Positions 33,313-43,120 of a stretch of 64,000 bases of DNA are shown here, piece by piece. The stretch is from Roseimaritima multifibrata. GTDB lineage: Bacteria > Planctomycetota > Planctomycetia > Pirellulales > Pirellulaceae. A model generated the notes under the pieces. The model saw nothing but the letters and a program-made list of their open reading frames with translations, searched no databases and had not been told where the DNA came from. How positions within the stretch are numbered: the stretch's first letter is position 1; each line of letters opens with the position of its first letter. The translations under genes and the position numbers were made by a program. The DNA lies in assembly GCF_007741495.1 (NCBI RefSeq), contig NZ_CP036262.1, positions 7,152,591-7,216,590 of the forward strand, read 5' to 3'.

Positions 33313-35121
33313 GTGAGCCAACCTTCGACCCCCCCTCCGTCGGATTCCACCAACCCAGCCTCCAATGTCCCGCCGACGGACCTCCAGGATTGCCCAGTAA
33401 TCCTCAGGCTTTTAGAAACGATGGATCAATTGGATCCTGAACGTTTGGGGGCGCTTTGGGATGCACAGAACGAAGACGAGGAAACGGTCGAACAATCGGT
33501 CATTCGGTTCGGTCTGGCGGATGAAAGCCAAATTGCCACGGCCTATGCGAAGCATTATCTGTTACCTCTGTTTGACCCGCCGGCCGACCAACCCTCGCCG
33601 GTTGATCCAGCGGTCGCCCAGCGGCTGCCGGCTCAGCTCTGCCTGAATCACCTGATCGCCCCGCTAACCGATGACGGCCACACGCTAGAGGTAGCGATCG
33701 CCTCCCCCGATGCACTCCGGCTAGCCGACGAAATTCAGTACCTTTCCGGGCGGCGCATGCGGGCCATGTTTACCCCTCTGTCTGCGATTGAGCGTCTGCT
33801 TGGGGACATGTACGAAGAAAGCCAGTGGTCACCGGACGACTATTGTTTTCAGCGTCATCATGAACCGACATCGCTCGAATCGAGCAGCACCTCTGCAAAC
33901 GCCGAAGAAGACGATTCGGAATTCCATGAATTCGAATCCCTCAGCGAAGAGGCTTTTGTCAACGCTCAAACGGTTGATGAACAGACGCAAGCCTATATCC
34001 ATAGCCTGATCGAGCAGGCGATCCTTGCCAAAGCAACAGCGATTCACCTGGAACCTTTTGAAGAGTGCTGCCGGGTGCGAATCCGCGTCGCGGGGAACTT
34101 TGAAGAACGGCCAGCGCCAGCGCCGTCGATTCAGGAGTCGGTGTTCGATCGACTGAAATCGCTAGCTAAAATGGATATCGATCAACGACATGTGCCCCAA
34201 GACGGAACCATCACGGTTCGCGCTGGAGAACGAAAAATCCAAATTCGAATGCATACCTGCCCGACGCTGACCAGCGAAAAAATCGTGCTTCAATTGCAAT
34301 CGAAAACACCGATCCCGACCAGCCTAAGAGCCCTCGGGTTGGAGGAACGTCAGTTCAAGGATTTGAAAGCTGCGATTGAAAATCCCAGCGGAGTCGTTCT
34401 GGTCACGGGATCACAGGCAAGCGGCAAATCAAACACGCTATACGCTTGCCTCCAGCATCTAAATGATCTGGAAAACAACATCTACACCATCGAAGATTCG
34501 ATTGCACAACCATGTGGCGGAATCAACCAAATTCAGACTCGCCCCGAGGTTGGACTGACGATCCCCAACGCATTGCAATCGGTGCTTTTCCAAGATCCGG
34601 ACGTGATCATGATCGAGGAAATTCGGGATGCGGAAACCGCTGACCGAACCCTCCGCGCCGCGTTGGGAAATCACTTAATGCTATCAGCGCTACCAACCCC
34701 CGATGCGCTCTCCGCGATCGCTCGCTTGCAAGAATTGGATGTTGCTCCATACCTAATTGCCAGTTCCTTAAAACTGCTGATTTCCCAACGGCGACTGCGA
34801 ACCCTCTGCGAAGAATGCTGCCAACCTTACCAGCTGAATCGCGAAGAATATGTCCGTTTTGGAATCCAACCTGGCACCGTTCTGAAACGGCCTGCAGGAT
34901 GTGAACATTGTCAGCAAACGGGCTACAACGGCTACCTGCCGATGACCGAAGTGATTCCGGTCACAAATCCGCTACGCCGACTGATCCGCCGCGGTGCATC
35001 GCTTCAGCAATTGCGGCGAGCGGTCAAAGCAAATGGCACTCAATTGTTCGACCAAATCAGTTTGCAACAGGTCGCTGCGGGAGTCACCAGCCTTCAAGAA
35101 GCCCTGCTCCGGCCGATCTAA
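33313..35121 (+). CDS. GspE/PilB-like secretion ATPase, divergent
   Basis: Hexameric ATPase family of type II secretion and type IV pili, 602 residues. The N-terminal MshEN-like domain (ESQIATAYAKHYLLPL) and the RecA-like core are recognisable. Walker A reads GSQASGKSN (usually GPTGSGKTT), and the Asp/Walker-B region reads QDPDVIMIEEIRDAETADR. The normally invariant His box STLHTND is changed to SALPTPD, so the His is lost. The zinc-binding tetracysteine is kept (CEECC, then CEHCQQTGYNGY). I prefer the GTG at 33313 with GGGAG 9 bases upstream over the TTG at 33238. With DUF1559 pseudopilins nearby it may power an unusual pilus-like export system, but turnover could be altered. No partner genes (GspF, prepilin peptidase) are in the window. 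Confidence 0.88.
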   Translation: MSQPSTPPPSDSTNPASNVPPTDLQDCPVILRLLETMDQLDPERLGALWDAQNEDEETVEQSVIRFGLADESQIATAYAKHYLLPLFDPPADQPSPVDPAVAQRLPAQLCLNHLIAPLTDDGHTLEVAIASPDALRLADEIQYLSGRRMRAMFTPLSAIERLLGDMYEESQWSPDDYCFQRHHEPTSLESSSTSANAEEDDSEFHEFESLSEEAFVNAQTVDEQTQAYIHSLIEQAILAKATAIHLEPFEECCRVRIRVAGNFEERPAPAPSIQESVFDRLKSLAKMDIDQRHVPQDGTITVRAGERKIQIRMHTCPTLTSEKIVLQLQSKTPIPTSLRALGLEERQFKDLKAAIENPSGVVLVTGSQASGKSNTLYACLQHLNDLENNIYTIEDSIAQPCGGINQIQTRPEVGLTIPNALQSVLFQDPDVIMIEEIRDAETADRTLRAALGNHLMLSALPTPDALSAIARLQELDVAPYLIASSLKLLISQRRLRTLCEECCQPYQLNREEYVRFGIQPGTVLKRPAGCEHCQQTGYNGYLPMTEVIPVTNPLRRLIRRGASLQQLRRAVKANGTQLFDQISLQQVAAGVTSLQEALLRPI

Positions 35122-35142
35122 AGAGGCGTTAGCCCTGGGGTG

Positions 35143-35874
35143 CTACTTAGCCGTCGCCGCAGCATATTCCTGCGGATCATGTTCGGCTTCTAATTGAGCC
35201 AAATCACTCTGAATCCGCATGCAAAAATCCTCCAAACTCTCTTCGGGCTTGATCCGGAGTGGAGGCCCAAAGTAGGCATCAATCTTGGCCAGCGGTTTGG
35301 GAATCTGCAAGCGATCCCATGCCCGCGTGAGGATCCACCGGCGACTGGGGACCGGTGCAATGGTGATCACCGCCGCGTCAGCTTGGCGAGCCAACATCGC
35401 AATCCCTTTGTGAACGCGTCCGCGTGGACCGCGTGGACCATCGACCGCCAAATAAGCCGGTTTTCCACCAACGACGTGATCGATCATCGCTTGCAGCGCG
35501 GCGCGGCCTCCTTTGTCTTGACCCTGCCGGCGACTGGATCCTCGAATCGGCACACAGCCGCGCACTCGCAGGGCTGGAACAATCATTTGCCCATCGTTGG
35601 ATCGCGAAACCATGGCCCCCGTACCCGGCTCGCTATCCATGATTGCCGAAACCTGATGAGCATGCAGAACCGCATAGATATACCGCTCCTCGTTCGCTTT
35701 CAGCGATTGGCGAGGATCATCATGCAAACGGATCCTGCAAGTAAATCGTAAGCAAAGAATCGCAAAGGCAACGGACCAACTGATAAACCAAGTTGAAAAT
35801 GACTTGAAGATTGGAGGCCCCTCGTTCGGCGTTGAGACAAACAAATGGAGAATAACAAGGTACGAATCCGCCAA
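35143..35874 (-). CDS. DUF374 lysophospholipid acyltransferase family
   Basis: A 243-residue membrane-associated acyltransferase-like protein. An N-terminal hydrophobic stretch (FISWSVAFAILCLRF) is followed by the family landmarks: the first block with AVLHAHQVSAIM (in place of the usual WHGR-type motif), VSRSNDGQMI, VPIRGSSRRQG and AVDGPRGPRGRVHKG, which is diagnostic for DUF374. Members are thought to add acyl chains to lipids such as lipid A or lysophospholipids. The frame opens at TTG 35874; no ATG precedes the hydrophobic stretch, so the exact start is uncertain. It is convergent with the ATPase gene, 21 bases away. The substrate is unknown. Confidence 0.85.
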   Translation of the reverse strand: MADSYLVILHLFVSTPNEGPPIFKSFSTWFISWSVAFAILCLRFTCRIRLHDDPRQSLKANEERYIYAVLHAHQVSAIMDSEPGTGAMVSRSNDGQMIVPALRVRGCVPIRGSSRRQGQDKGGRAALQAMIDHVVGGKPAYLAVDGPRGPRGRVHKGIAMLARQADAAVITIAPVPSRRWILTRAWDRLQIPKPLAKIDAYFGPPLRIKPEESLEDFCMRIQSDLAQLEAEHDPQEYAAATAK

Positions 35875-36265
35875 AGGTAGCGGATATCGTTTGGATCCGG
35901 AACCTACTCAGCTGCACTCAAACGTGCGATTCAGACGCGCCGTGAAACCGTCTTCGATAATGAATGGCGACATTCTCCCCGGGAACCTGCCGTTTAAGCA
36001 ATCCGGATGATCCTTGCGCTGTGAGCGAAGCATCGACATCACCTGTCTCTTAAACACGGCCGTTTGCGGAGACTCCCGACGAGATTTAGGACGCGGAAAA
36101 CCAGGGGGCAATAGGTACCCCTGCCTTGATTCCTATTTTCGTTAAATCTTACGCCTTCATCTGGCGATGAATAACCATACCAAGATGCGTTATTGGCGCA
36201 TCCCACATATTTACACAGGCCGACGGACTTCCGGAGGCCACTGCCGTGCAGCCAAGGGGGGCCAA
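35875..36265. other. Intergenic region upstream of the envelope lipoprotein gene
   Basis: A 390-base divergent gap. It contains a short hairpin GATGCG-TTATTGG-CGCATC (36184-36202) in what would be the leader of the downstream gene. In-frame codons continue upstream of the chosen start to 36167, but that extension lacks a signal peptide at its N-terminus. Otherwise I see nothing. Confidence 0.5.
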
Positions 36266-36973
36266 ATGGCGGACCAGAAACAGCTTCGTGCTAAAACGAC
36301 TCGATCCCGATACGGACGTCGGTCGCTATCCGCTTTGGTGGCTAGCCTGATTACCGGCGGGGTTTTATTAACCAGTTCCACCGGCTGCACTGCCTTTAGT
36401 GCTGCCAGTCAGAAACTGAAACGGAATGATTGCATTGATGATTTTGTCATCGGATATCGCAATCAAGCGTTGGCTGCCAAGGCTTGGCATGCTCAGAAAC
36501 ATTGCTTCGCCAATCAACCGCACACGCGTCACTTCGAAGCCGGATTTCGATCTGGATATGAAGATGTCGCCAGTGGTTCCGATGGCTGCACACCCTCGAT
36601 CGCTCCACAGGAGTATTGGGGCTGGCGTTATCAGTCACCTGAAGGGCAAGCCAAAGTGGCCGCCTGGTTTGCGGGCTATCCGCTGGGTGCCAAAGCAGCC
36701 GAACAAGATGGCTTAGCCCACTGGTCTGAGATTCCAACGATGTTCTCCAAGCCTGCAGAGCAACCAACCGAACCGCCGGTTGAAGCTCCCGAGCCGGAAC
36801 TACCTCAGCCGCCGCCTCAAGGGGTGCCCGTCATGATCCAACAAACGACTTTTGACATGGCTCCGACTCCTGCAGTCCCTTACCAACCGGCAACGACGCG
36901 AAGTCTCGCCGCACCGCCGGCGGGTTCAGGCAACGTACCGTTCCCTTCGTACCCGTTCAACGCATCTAAATAG
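36266..36973 (+). CDS. Planctomycete lipoprotein upstream of Wza-like gene
   Basis: A protein of about 235 residues. I choose ATG 36266 because AGGGGGG at 36254-36260 is an ideal ribosome-binding site and the start places a basic N-terminus before the lipoprotein signal (SALVASLITGGVLLTSSTGC). The mature part has a conserved-looking block (KLKRNDCIDDFVIGYRNQ, AWHAQKHCF, FEAGFRSGYEDVASGSDGC) with Gly/Tyr motifs and paired Cys, then a long Pro-rich tail (EQPTEPPVEAPEPELPQPPPQ). I do not recognise a named family. It lies 84 bases upstream of a polysaccharide-export lipoprotein, in the same direction, so it is probably part of the same outer-membrane assembly. Confidence 0.82.
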   Translation: MADQKQLRAKTTRSRYGRRSLSALVASLITGGVLLTSSTGCTAFSAASQKLKRNDCIDDFVIGYRNQALAAKAWHAQKHCFANQPHTRHFEAGFRSGYEDVASGSDGCTPSIAPQEYWGWRYQSPEGQAKVAAWFAGYPLGAKAAEQDGLAHWSEIPTMFSKPAEQPTEPPVEAPEPELPQPPPQGVPVMIQQTTFDMAPTPAVPYQPATTRSLAAPPAGSGNVPFPSYPFNASK

Positions 36974-37057
36974 GCTGCCACTACATAACGGAAACTCCGT
37001 TCCCTGTGGTCGTCTTACTGCACTCCGATTTGCCTGTTTACCTGTGAGTATATTGCG

Positions 37058-38434
37058 ATGAGAATCTATCGCTCTCGATTTCGATCCATCACGCCCACCA
37101 AGGCGTCCTCGGGACCGTCCGGATGCGGACGCTGGTTGGCTCCATTGCAATTGGCGTCAGCCATGCTGCTATTGGTCTCGACCGGCTGTACGGCGCTGAC
37201 CAATCCAATTCACGGGGTACCCGCAAATCGATTGCCATCGCAGCTATTTGCCAAACCAAAAAACAACTTGGTTCCCATTGATATTTCCCTGTTAACGTTG
37301 GAGCCGCCACGCAGCTACCAACTGGATTCGGGCGATATCCTGGGGATCTATGTTGAAGGCGTTATGCCGTTTGTTCCTTTGGACAAACCACCTGAGCCTC
37401 CTCCGGTGAACTTCCCAGATGCGAGCAGCCTACTGCCTCCTTCGATTGGGTATCCGATCCCGGTTGCTGAGGACGGGACCCTCTCCTTACCGCTGCTCTC
37501 GCCGCTGAACGTTCGCGGTTTGACACTGGACCAAGTTCGCGAAGCGATTCGACAGGCTTACATCGAACGGGAGATCATGCCCGCGGATAAGGCTCGACCT
37601 GTCGTAACACTGATCCAAGAGCGGACCTACAACGTAATCGTCGTCCGTCAGGACAATGTATCGAGCAATCTAAACGGGGAGATCCGAGGGAGCAGCGATG
37701 AAAGCTCCAGCGGCAAACTGGTGAAACTTCCCGCTTATCAAAACGATATCCTGCACGCCCTTGTGCAAACCGGTGGACTACCAGGATTGAAAGCGAAGAA
37801 CGAAGTCCAAGTACTTCGCTCCAGCAAAGCCGATAAGATTAAACGGGCTCAGTTTGTTAGCGAATTCTATCGCCATCAAGCGGCCGCACAGTGTGACCCT
37901 TGTGCTTGCCCACCTGAATTGCCCGCCGACCCTTCGATCCTTCGCATCCCGCTGCGATTACCACCCGGCGTGGTTCCCAGCTTAAGCAATGATGATATCC
38001 GGCTAGAAGATGGCGACATCGTCTACATCGAATCTCGCGAGACCGAAGTCTTCTATACCGGTGGCTTGCTGCCTGGTGGCGAACACATGCTCCCTCGTGA
38101 CTACGACTTGGATGTCCTCGGAGCGATCGCGATCACCGGCGGAAACATTGGTGGCACCAGCGGCAATGGCGGTGGCGGTGGCGGGATGAGGGGCGGTATC
38201 GGAGGCTTTGGTGGAGTCCCACCGGGGCAACTTTATATCCTCCGCGAAACCGAATGTGACGGACAAGTGATCATCGAAGTCGACCTGAACAAAGCGATCA
38301 TGAATCCTCGCAGCCGACCATTGATCCAGGCCGGCGACGTCCTGATCCTTCAATACAAGTGTGAAGAAGAGATCGTGAACTTCGGTCTTGGAACCTTCTT
38401 CACCTATGGTATCCAAGAAATGCTCCGTAACTAA
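37058..38434 (+). CDS. Wza-type polysaccharide export lipoprotein
   Basis: Outer-membrane export protein of the polysaccharide biosynthesis/export family, 458 residues. A lipoprotein signal ends in LLLVSTGC. The export domain begins with SYQLDSGDILGIYVEG and continues with EDGTLSLPLLSPLNVRGLTLDQ, the classic lead-in of the family. SLBB-like segments follow (TYNVIVVRQDN and IVYIESRETEVFYTGGLLPGG). A Gly-rich loop (GGTSGNGGGGGGMRGGIGGF) is inserted before the last domain, an unusual feature. The C-terminus ends in FFTYGIQEMLRN. The family forms an octameric channel for capsule or exopolysaccharide. No polymerase or chain-length regulator is adjacent; ugd at 21628 could supply sugar precursors. 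The stop is 4 bases from the stop of the convergent Hsp70 gene. Confidence 0.92.
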   Translation: MRIYRSRFRSITPTKASSGPSGCGRWLAPLQLASAMLLLVSTGCTALTNPIHGVPANRLPSQLFAKPKNNLVPIDISLLTLEPPRSYQLDSGDILGIYVEGVMPFVPLDKPPEPPPVNFPDASSLLPPSIGYPIPVAEDGTLSLPLLSPLNVRGLTLDQVREAIRQAYIEREIMPADKARPVVTLIQERTYNVIVVRQDNVSSNLNGEIRGSSDESSSGKLVKLPAYQNDILHALVQTGGLPGLKAKNEVQVLRSSKADKIKRAQFVSEFYRHQAAAQCDPCACPPELPADPSILRIPLRLPPGVVPSLSNDDIRLEDGDIVYIESRETEVFYTGGLLPGGEHMLPRDYDLDVLGAIAITGGNIGGTSGNGGGGGGMRGGIGGFGGVPPGQLYILRETECDGQVIIEVDLNKAIMNPRSRPLIQAGDVLILQYKCEEEIVNFGLGTFFTYGIQEMLRN

Positions 38435-38438
38435 CGGA

Positions 38439-41240
38439 TCAGGACCGAACCAGACGAATACCGAGCGGCAGTGTTTCTCCGAACACTGCCGCTTCGTCGT
38501 CTGTCTCCAGTCGGCCGCCATCTCGAACCAACGAACAATAGTGTTCACTGGCTCCGGCCCCTCTTAACCAAGCGACGACCGCATCTCGGTCGTGTTCCGC
38601 CAGGTCTCGAAAACGATCTCCCGTTGGGAGCGAAAGCTGAACGAGGGCTAGCGGCAGACTGCTACAGTCTGCCTTGCGTGCCGTTAATTGCTCGACCCAA
38701 CGAGCCACTTCGTCGCGTGGGACGGTTGTATTGAGTGGGCCGTAGGTTAGTTGCCGGCTTCCCAACCTTCCGATCGTCCAGATCATCGCCTCATGTAGTT
38801 TCGCGTGCTTTTTGTTTTTGGACATCTGCAACGCCAATCTTCCCCACTCGATTTTTGTTTGGATGTCCAAACGCTCCAGCGAACCAACCAATCGCCAATT
38901 CTCTAAAGCTTCATTGGTTGGCATTCGGACCCCTTTGCCTCGTAACATCGCGTTCAAGGGAAGGACCAATTGCTCTTGCTGTGCCGGAGTCAATCCACCA
39001 GCGATCCGCCGCCACAGAATGGCCGATTCGATGCTGGACGAAGCAGCAGGAAAAGCCAATTTATTGTGGATCACACGCCACGTCTGTGCGACTCGCCAAT
39101 CGTCGACGGCCACTCCGTAGCCTGGACGCAAACAATAACCCAACAGATTCAGCCAACGCGATTCATGCTGAGGCGACACACGGCGTCCGGCCTGTTCATC
39201 AAACAGGGTCTGCCAAAAAGAACGCAGCAACGATGGCGGCCATGCGGCGCGGGGCTGTTCTAAAATGGACTGCAATGCTTTAACCAGCCGACTGGGTGGC
39301 TGCGAATCGCCTTTCCAATCACTCGCAAAGACCGAAGCTATCTGTTCTTCGCACTGGGACACGGTTTCACTGTCCACAATCCCTGCCGCTTCGCCTCCCC
39401 CTTGGTGTGCGGTACGATCGGTTTCCAGGGTACTGCGAATATCGAAGTCCAATTTCCATCGCTGCCCCGAAACGGGATCGACGCAATGAAGCCCAACCGT
39501 TCCGATCTCGCTTAGTTCGGCCTCGACCAAGACCCGCAGCGTGGTCTCTTTCCGGCGACGTTTCTGGACCAGTGCCGTACAAATCGGCGGCAACGGCGTC
39601 GCTTCCCCCGACTGCATGGGAATCACCTCTCCCACGTCATCAGCCAATCGCGTGCTGCTAACCCACAACGGAAACTGAACCGGAGTTCCAATTTGCATTT
39701 CTAGCGGATGCGTATCGGCGACAAACCGCTCTCCTGCCTCGGCACTGCCGGGGATCAGACAGAGCCCGGTTGGCGGGTGGTCGCTAACCTGCATGTAATA
39801 AGATCGTCCCAGGTTGGCCGCGATCCGAATGCCTTGCCCGCGACGAACCATCCCGTAATAGGCGGCCCCTCGCGAAACCGCTAAATCGAGGCGCTGATTA
39901 TCCAGGACGGTTGGTTTCCAATCGGATTCGTCTGCGAACCAGCGAGTCAGCGAGTCAACGATCCGCTGGCCGATCGCCGGAGCTCCCATCACACCACCGT
40001 TAAACAGTACCAAGTCAGGGCGATCGGCTGCCTCGGTATCATCCCCCATCCCGCTACGGCGATGATCGGAGAGAAATGCAGCCAGATGTCGAGTGATCCC
40101 AGGGTCGGAGGCATACGGCAAACCAAACTCTTGGAACCCACTCTGCCCCGCTTCTGGACGCGTGTTGAGTTCCACCGCGGGAAAAAATCCGTCCAGTAGT
40201 GTCTGATCGACTTCGGCGGCCGTCAGCGAAATCTGAATCGCCCCGCCCACCAATCGTGCCCCTTCCGCAGGCAGATTGATCGTGTACTCCTCGGGCCTTT
40301 CGGTCGCCAACATCGTCTCCTTGACCACCCGTGACGCCTGTACCAACCGTTCCCATTGAGACGGGGTCAATTTCGTCTCAGGTTGATCCGCCTGCCATTT
40401 CGATTCGGCGTACTTGGCGATCGCCAGATCCAAATTATCACCGCCCAGGATCAAGTGCTTACCGACCGCGACACGATGAAACTGCACCTGTCCGCCACCG
40501 GCGGCTCGAACACGAATCAGCGTCAGGTCAGTGGTCCCTCCGCCGATATCGCAAACCAAAATCAACTGTCCCGGAGTAACCGCATCCTGCCAGGCTTCGC
40601 CCTGAGAATCGATCCAGGCATAAAACGCCGCTTGCGGTTCTTCGATCAAATAAACACGAGGCAAACCGGCCTGCTTCGCGGCTTGAACCGTCAATTCACG
40701 CGCCACTTCGTCGAACGATGCAGGCAACGTGATCACGACATCTTGATCGGCCAACAAGGCGTCGGGATGTTCGTAATCCCAAGCCTCGCGGAGATGTTTC
40801 AAGTAGGCCGCCGAGACATCGACCGGCGACAATCGTTGCACCCCCGCTTCACCGTGCCAGGGGAGCAGGTCCGCGGTCCGGTCGACCCCGTCGTGCGACA
40901 ACCAACTTTTTGCAGACGAGGCTTGGCGGCCGGGATGTCGGCCTCCCGCATCGCGCGCGAACAAGCCAACGCAACTGGCCGGTGAGGACTCTTGCCACGG
41001 TAGCCGCGGCGCATCACCGGCCGCTTCCTCTACCGTCCATTCATAATGGAAAGAAGGCAACGTGTCGCGACGTTCCCATTGCCGCAGGTCGACCCACTGG
41101 GGGACTCGCAGCGATTCGACCTGCCAAGGATCTTGGGTCGTATCGACAAAACTAACCGCACAGTTGGTCGTTCCAAGATCGATGCCAACGACATACCGAG
41201 ATAGATTAGTCTCCTCGGCCCCCTCCGCACTCTCGCTCAT
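38439..41240 (-). CDS. Large Hsp70-family protein
   Basis: A 933-residue protein with an actin/Hsp70-type ATPase at the N-terminus: phosphate-1 GIDLGTTNCAVSFVD, connector region with VCDIGGGTTDLTLIRV, and the adenosine motif FNGGVMGAP. The substrate-binding part differs from DnaK: a short beta region (about 520-620) is followed by about 300 helical residues. It lacks the DnaK EEVD-like tail. It is the last gene of a DUF2760-Hsp70-Hsp70 operon and overlaps the upstream Hsp70 gene by four bases (ATGA). Family knowledge: this Hsp70 subgroup occurs next to DUF2760 in many Proteobacteria and Planctomycetes but has no assigned clients. Confidence 0.92.
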   Translation of the reverse strand: MSESAEGAEETNLSRYVVGIDLGTTNCAVSFVDTTQDPWQVESLRVPQWVDLRQWERRDTLPSFHYEWTVEEAAGDAPRLPWQESSPASCVGLFARDAGGRHPGRQASSAKSWLSHDGVDRTADLLPWHGEAGVQRLSPVDVSAAYLKHLREAWDYEHPDALLADQDVVITLPASFDEVARELTVQAAKQAGLPRVYLIEEPQAAFYAWIDSQGEAWQDAVTPGQLILVCDIGGGTTDLTLIRVRAAGGGQVQFHRVAVGKHLILGGDNLDLAIAKYAESKWQADQPETKLTPSQWERLVQASRVVKETMLATERPEEYTINLPAEGARLVGGAIQISLTAAEVDQTLLDGFFPAVELNTRPEAGQSGFQEFGLPYASDPGITRHLAAFLSDHRRSGMGDDTEAADRPDLVLFNGGVMGAPAIGQRIVDSLTRWFADESDWKPTVLDNQRLDLAVSRGAAYYGMVRRGQGIRIAANLGRSYYMQVSDHPPTGLCLIPGSAEAGERFVADTHPLEMQIGTPVQFPLWVSSTRLADDVGEVIPMQSGEATPLPPICTALVQKRRRKETTLRVLVEAELSEIGTVGLHCVDPVSGQRWKLDFDIRSTLETDRTAHQGGGEAAGIVDSETVSQCEEQIASVFASDWKGDSQPPSRLVKALQSILEQPRAAWPPSLLRSFWQTLFDEQAGRRVSPQHESRWLNLLGYCLRPGYGVAVDDWRVAQTWRVIHNKLAFPAASSSIESAILWRRIAGGLTPAQQEQLVLPLNAMLRGKGVRMPTNEALENWRLVGSLERLDIQTKIEWGRLALQMSKNKKHAKLHEAMIWTIGRLGSRQLTYGPLNTTVPRDEVARWVEQLTARKADCSSLPLALVQLSLPTGDRFRDLAEHDRDAVVAWLRGAGASEHYCSLVRDGGRLETDDEAAVFGETLPLGIRLVRS

Positions 41241-43054
41241 ACCGGTTCCCCGTGACCCTCTTCACGAACGTTGAATTCCATCTTCCATTCTTCATCACTG
41301 CGGGTTGCCCGGCACCATAATTCGAACATTCCCAGTTCCGTGATTCGACTGTGAAACTGAACCGGCACGAAGGGTTCGTCCCCTGCGTTTTCGCTGGTCA
41401 ATTGCAACTCGATGGGATCGCTTTCCACCAATTCTTCAGGACTCCAATGGTCCAATTTCGTGCCGGCGGTATCTTCGCTTCGCATGGTGGAAGCAAAGAA
41501 GCGAAACCGCGCCGACGTGCCGACAACCACTCCAACGGGATCGCTGGGAACGTCCATCTGTGTCCCTTCTTCCATACCCTGCGGGGCGACACAAAGAGCC
41601 CGCAGCGGACGCGGCATTCCGGGGATCGCTAGACCCGCGGTTTCAATTCCGATGTAATAAGCCCGTGCGGTCCCGCCGCGGATACGAATCCCACCTTGCC
41701 GTTTGGTCCACCCATAATAGGCGGCCCCGATGGCAACCGCGTGGTCCAGGTCTTCACCTTCGGTCAATGGCGTCAGTTTACCGTCACACCATCCACTCAA
41801 TGTTGCAGTCAACCGTTCACGAATCGCGGGGCTGCGAAACACGCCTCCATTGAGAAGCAGATGCGTCGGACGACCGCCGGCCAAACCACTTTCCGAATCC
41901 CCCTCATTTTGATTCGCGAGGAAGGCGGCGATCTGTTTCGTGATCGCCGGATCCGATTCGTATGGCAAGCCAATATCTTGAAACCCACTGGCAACGTTTC
42001 GTTCGGGCCGAGCCTCCGCATTGCAGTTTGGAAAGAATCCATCCAGCAGGATTTCGGCCGCTTTCGTTTTGCTAATCGTTGTCGAAAGCGTCCCGCCGAT
42101 CAACGAACTCCCTCGTCCTAAAACCGATACGGTTTGTTCTTCCGGTCCATCAGCCGACAGCAACTGTTCTTTAGCATTCCGGCAAGCATGCCAAAGCGAA
42201 ACACTTTGCCATGGGTCAAGCGTATGTCCGTCCGCGGCCAACTGCTGCGACACCACATGGGCCAGCGTCAAATCCATGTTGTCGCCACCGACCAACAAAT
42301 GATTCCCGACCGCCGTCCGCTGCAAAATCAATTCCCCTTCTTCCTCGGCAACCGAAACCAAAGTCAGGTCGGTTGTTCCCCCTCCAACATCGACAACCAA
42401 CAGCGAATCCCCCGTCCCTAAACGCTGACGCCATTTGTCCGACTGTCCCGCTAACCAGCTGTAAACGGCCGCTTGCGGTTCTTCCAAAAGAACGAAATCG
42501 GCAGGCAACCCTGCATCCAAGGCGGCTTGTCGTGTCAATTCACGGGCCGCTGGATCGAAGGACGCGGGAACTGTCAGAACGACTTGTTGTTCAAGCAAAG
42601 GGTCTTCGGGATGAGCCGCTTCCCAGGCCGCAACCAAGTGCTGGAGGAAACGCGTCGTGCAGTCCATCGCCGAAACCTTGGAAACTTCGTCAGGAGCCTG
42701 CCAAGGAAGGATCGCCTGGCCGCGGCCCTGGCGATGGTGGCAGAGCCAGCTTTTGGCAGCCACGACGACCCGCTGTGGGTTCTCTGCCGCTTGCTGGCGA
42801 GCATAGATCCCCGCGACCCCATTGCGTGGATCGATCGGCAGAGAGCCTCGCAGCGATTCCAGTTCACCCTCACGAGGAAGGTACAAAAACGACGGAAGCG
42901 AAAATCGCGATTCCGTTTGCCCCGGCTGGACGATCTGTGGGATCGGCAGCAACGCGGGGATTCCTGCGGACTCCTCCAGAGGAGTGTACGCGACCACGGA
43001 ATTGGTTGTTCCCAAGTCAATCCCGACGGAGAACTTTGCAGAAGTTGAGAGCAC
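41237..43054 (-). CDS. Shorter Hsp70-family protein
   Basis: A 605-residue Hsp70 paralogue: GIDLGTTNSVVAYTP, VVDVGGGTTDLTLVSV and LLNGGVFRSP mark the nucleotide-binding domain, and about 180 residues of beta structure follow without the long helical tail of its neighbour. It begins at GTG (43054) with no obvious Shine-Dalgarno. It shares long segments with the downstream 933-residue protein (for example LPYESDPAITK against LPYASDPGITR), so the pair arose by duplication. The four-base overlap (41237-41240) implies coupled synthesis and perhaps a heteromer. Its gene lies 66 bases after DUF2760. Confidence 0.92.
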   Translation of the reverse strand: MLSTSAKFSVGIDLGTTNSVVAYTPLEESAGIPALLPIPQIVQPGQTESRFSLPSFLYLPREGELESLRGSLPIDPRNGVAGIYARQQAAENPQRVVVAAKSWLCHHRQGRGQAILPWQAPDEVSKVSAMDCTTRFLQHLVAAWEAAHPEDPLLEQQVVLTVPASFDPAARELTRQAALDAGLPADFVLLEEPQAAVYSWLAGQSDKWRQRLGTGDSLLVVDVGGGTTDLTLVSVAEEEGELILQRTAVGNHLLVGGDNMDLTLAHVVSQQLAADGHTLDPWQSVSLWHACRNAKEQLLSADGPEEQTVSVLGRGSSLIGGTLSTTISKTKAAEILLDGFFPNCNAEARPERNVASGFQDIGLPYESDPAITKQIAAFLANQNEGDSESGLAGGRPTHLLLNGGVFRSPAIRERLTATLSGWCDGKLTPLTEGEDLDHAVAIGAAYYGWTKRQGGIRIRGGTARAYYIGIETAGLAIPGMPRPLRALCVAPQGMEEGTQMDVPSDPVGVVVGTSARFRFFASTMRSEDTAGTKLDHWSPEELVESDPIELQLTSENAGDEPFVPVQFHSRITELGMFELWCRATRSDEEWKMEFNVREEGHGEPV

Positions 43055-43120
43055 AGGGATTTCAGGGGTTTAGTAGGGGAAGACGTTAAGCAATCAAGTC
43101 ACAAAAGTTTTGGTCGTCGA

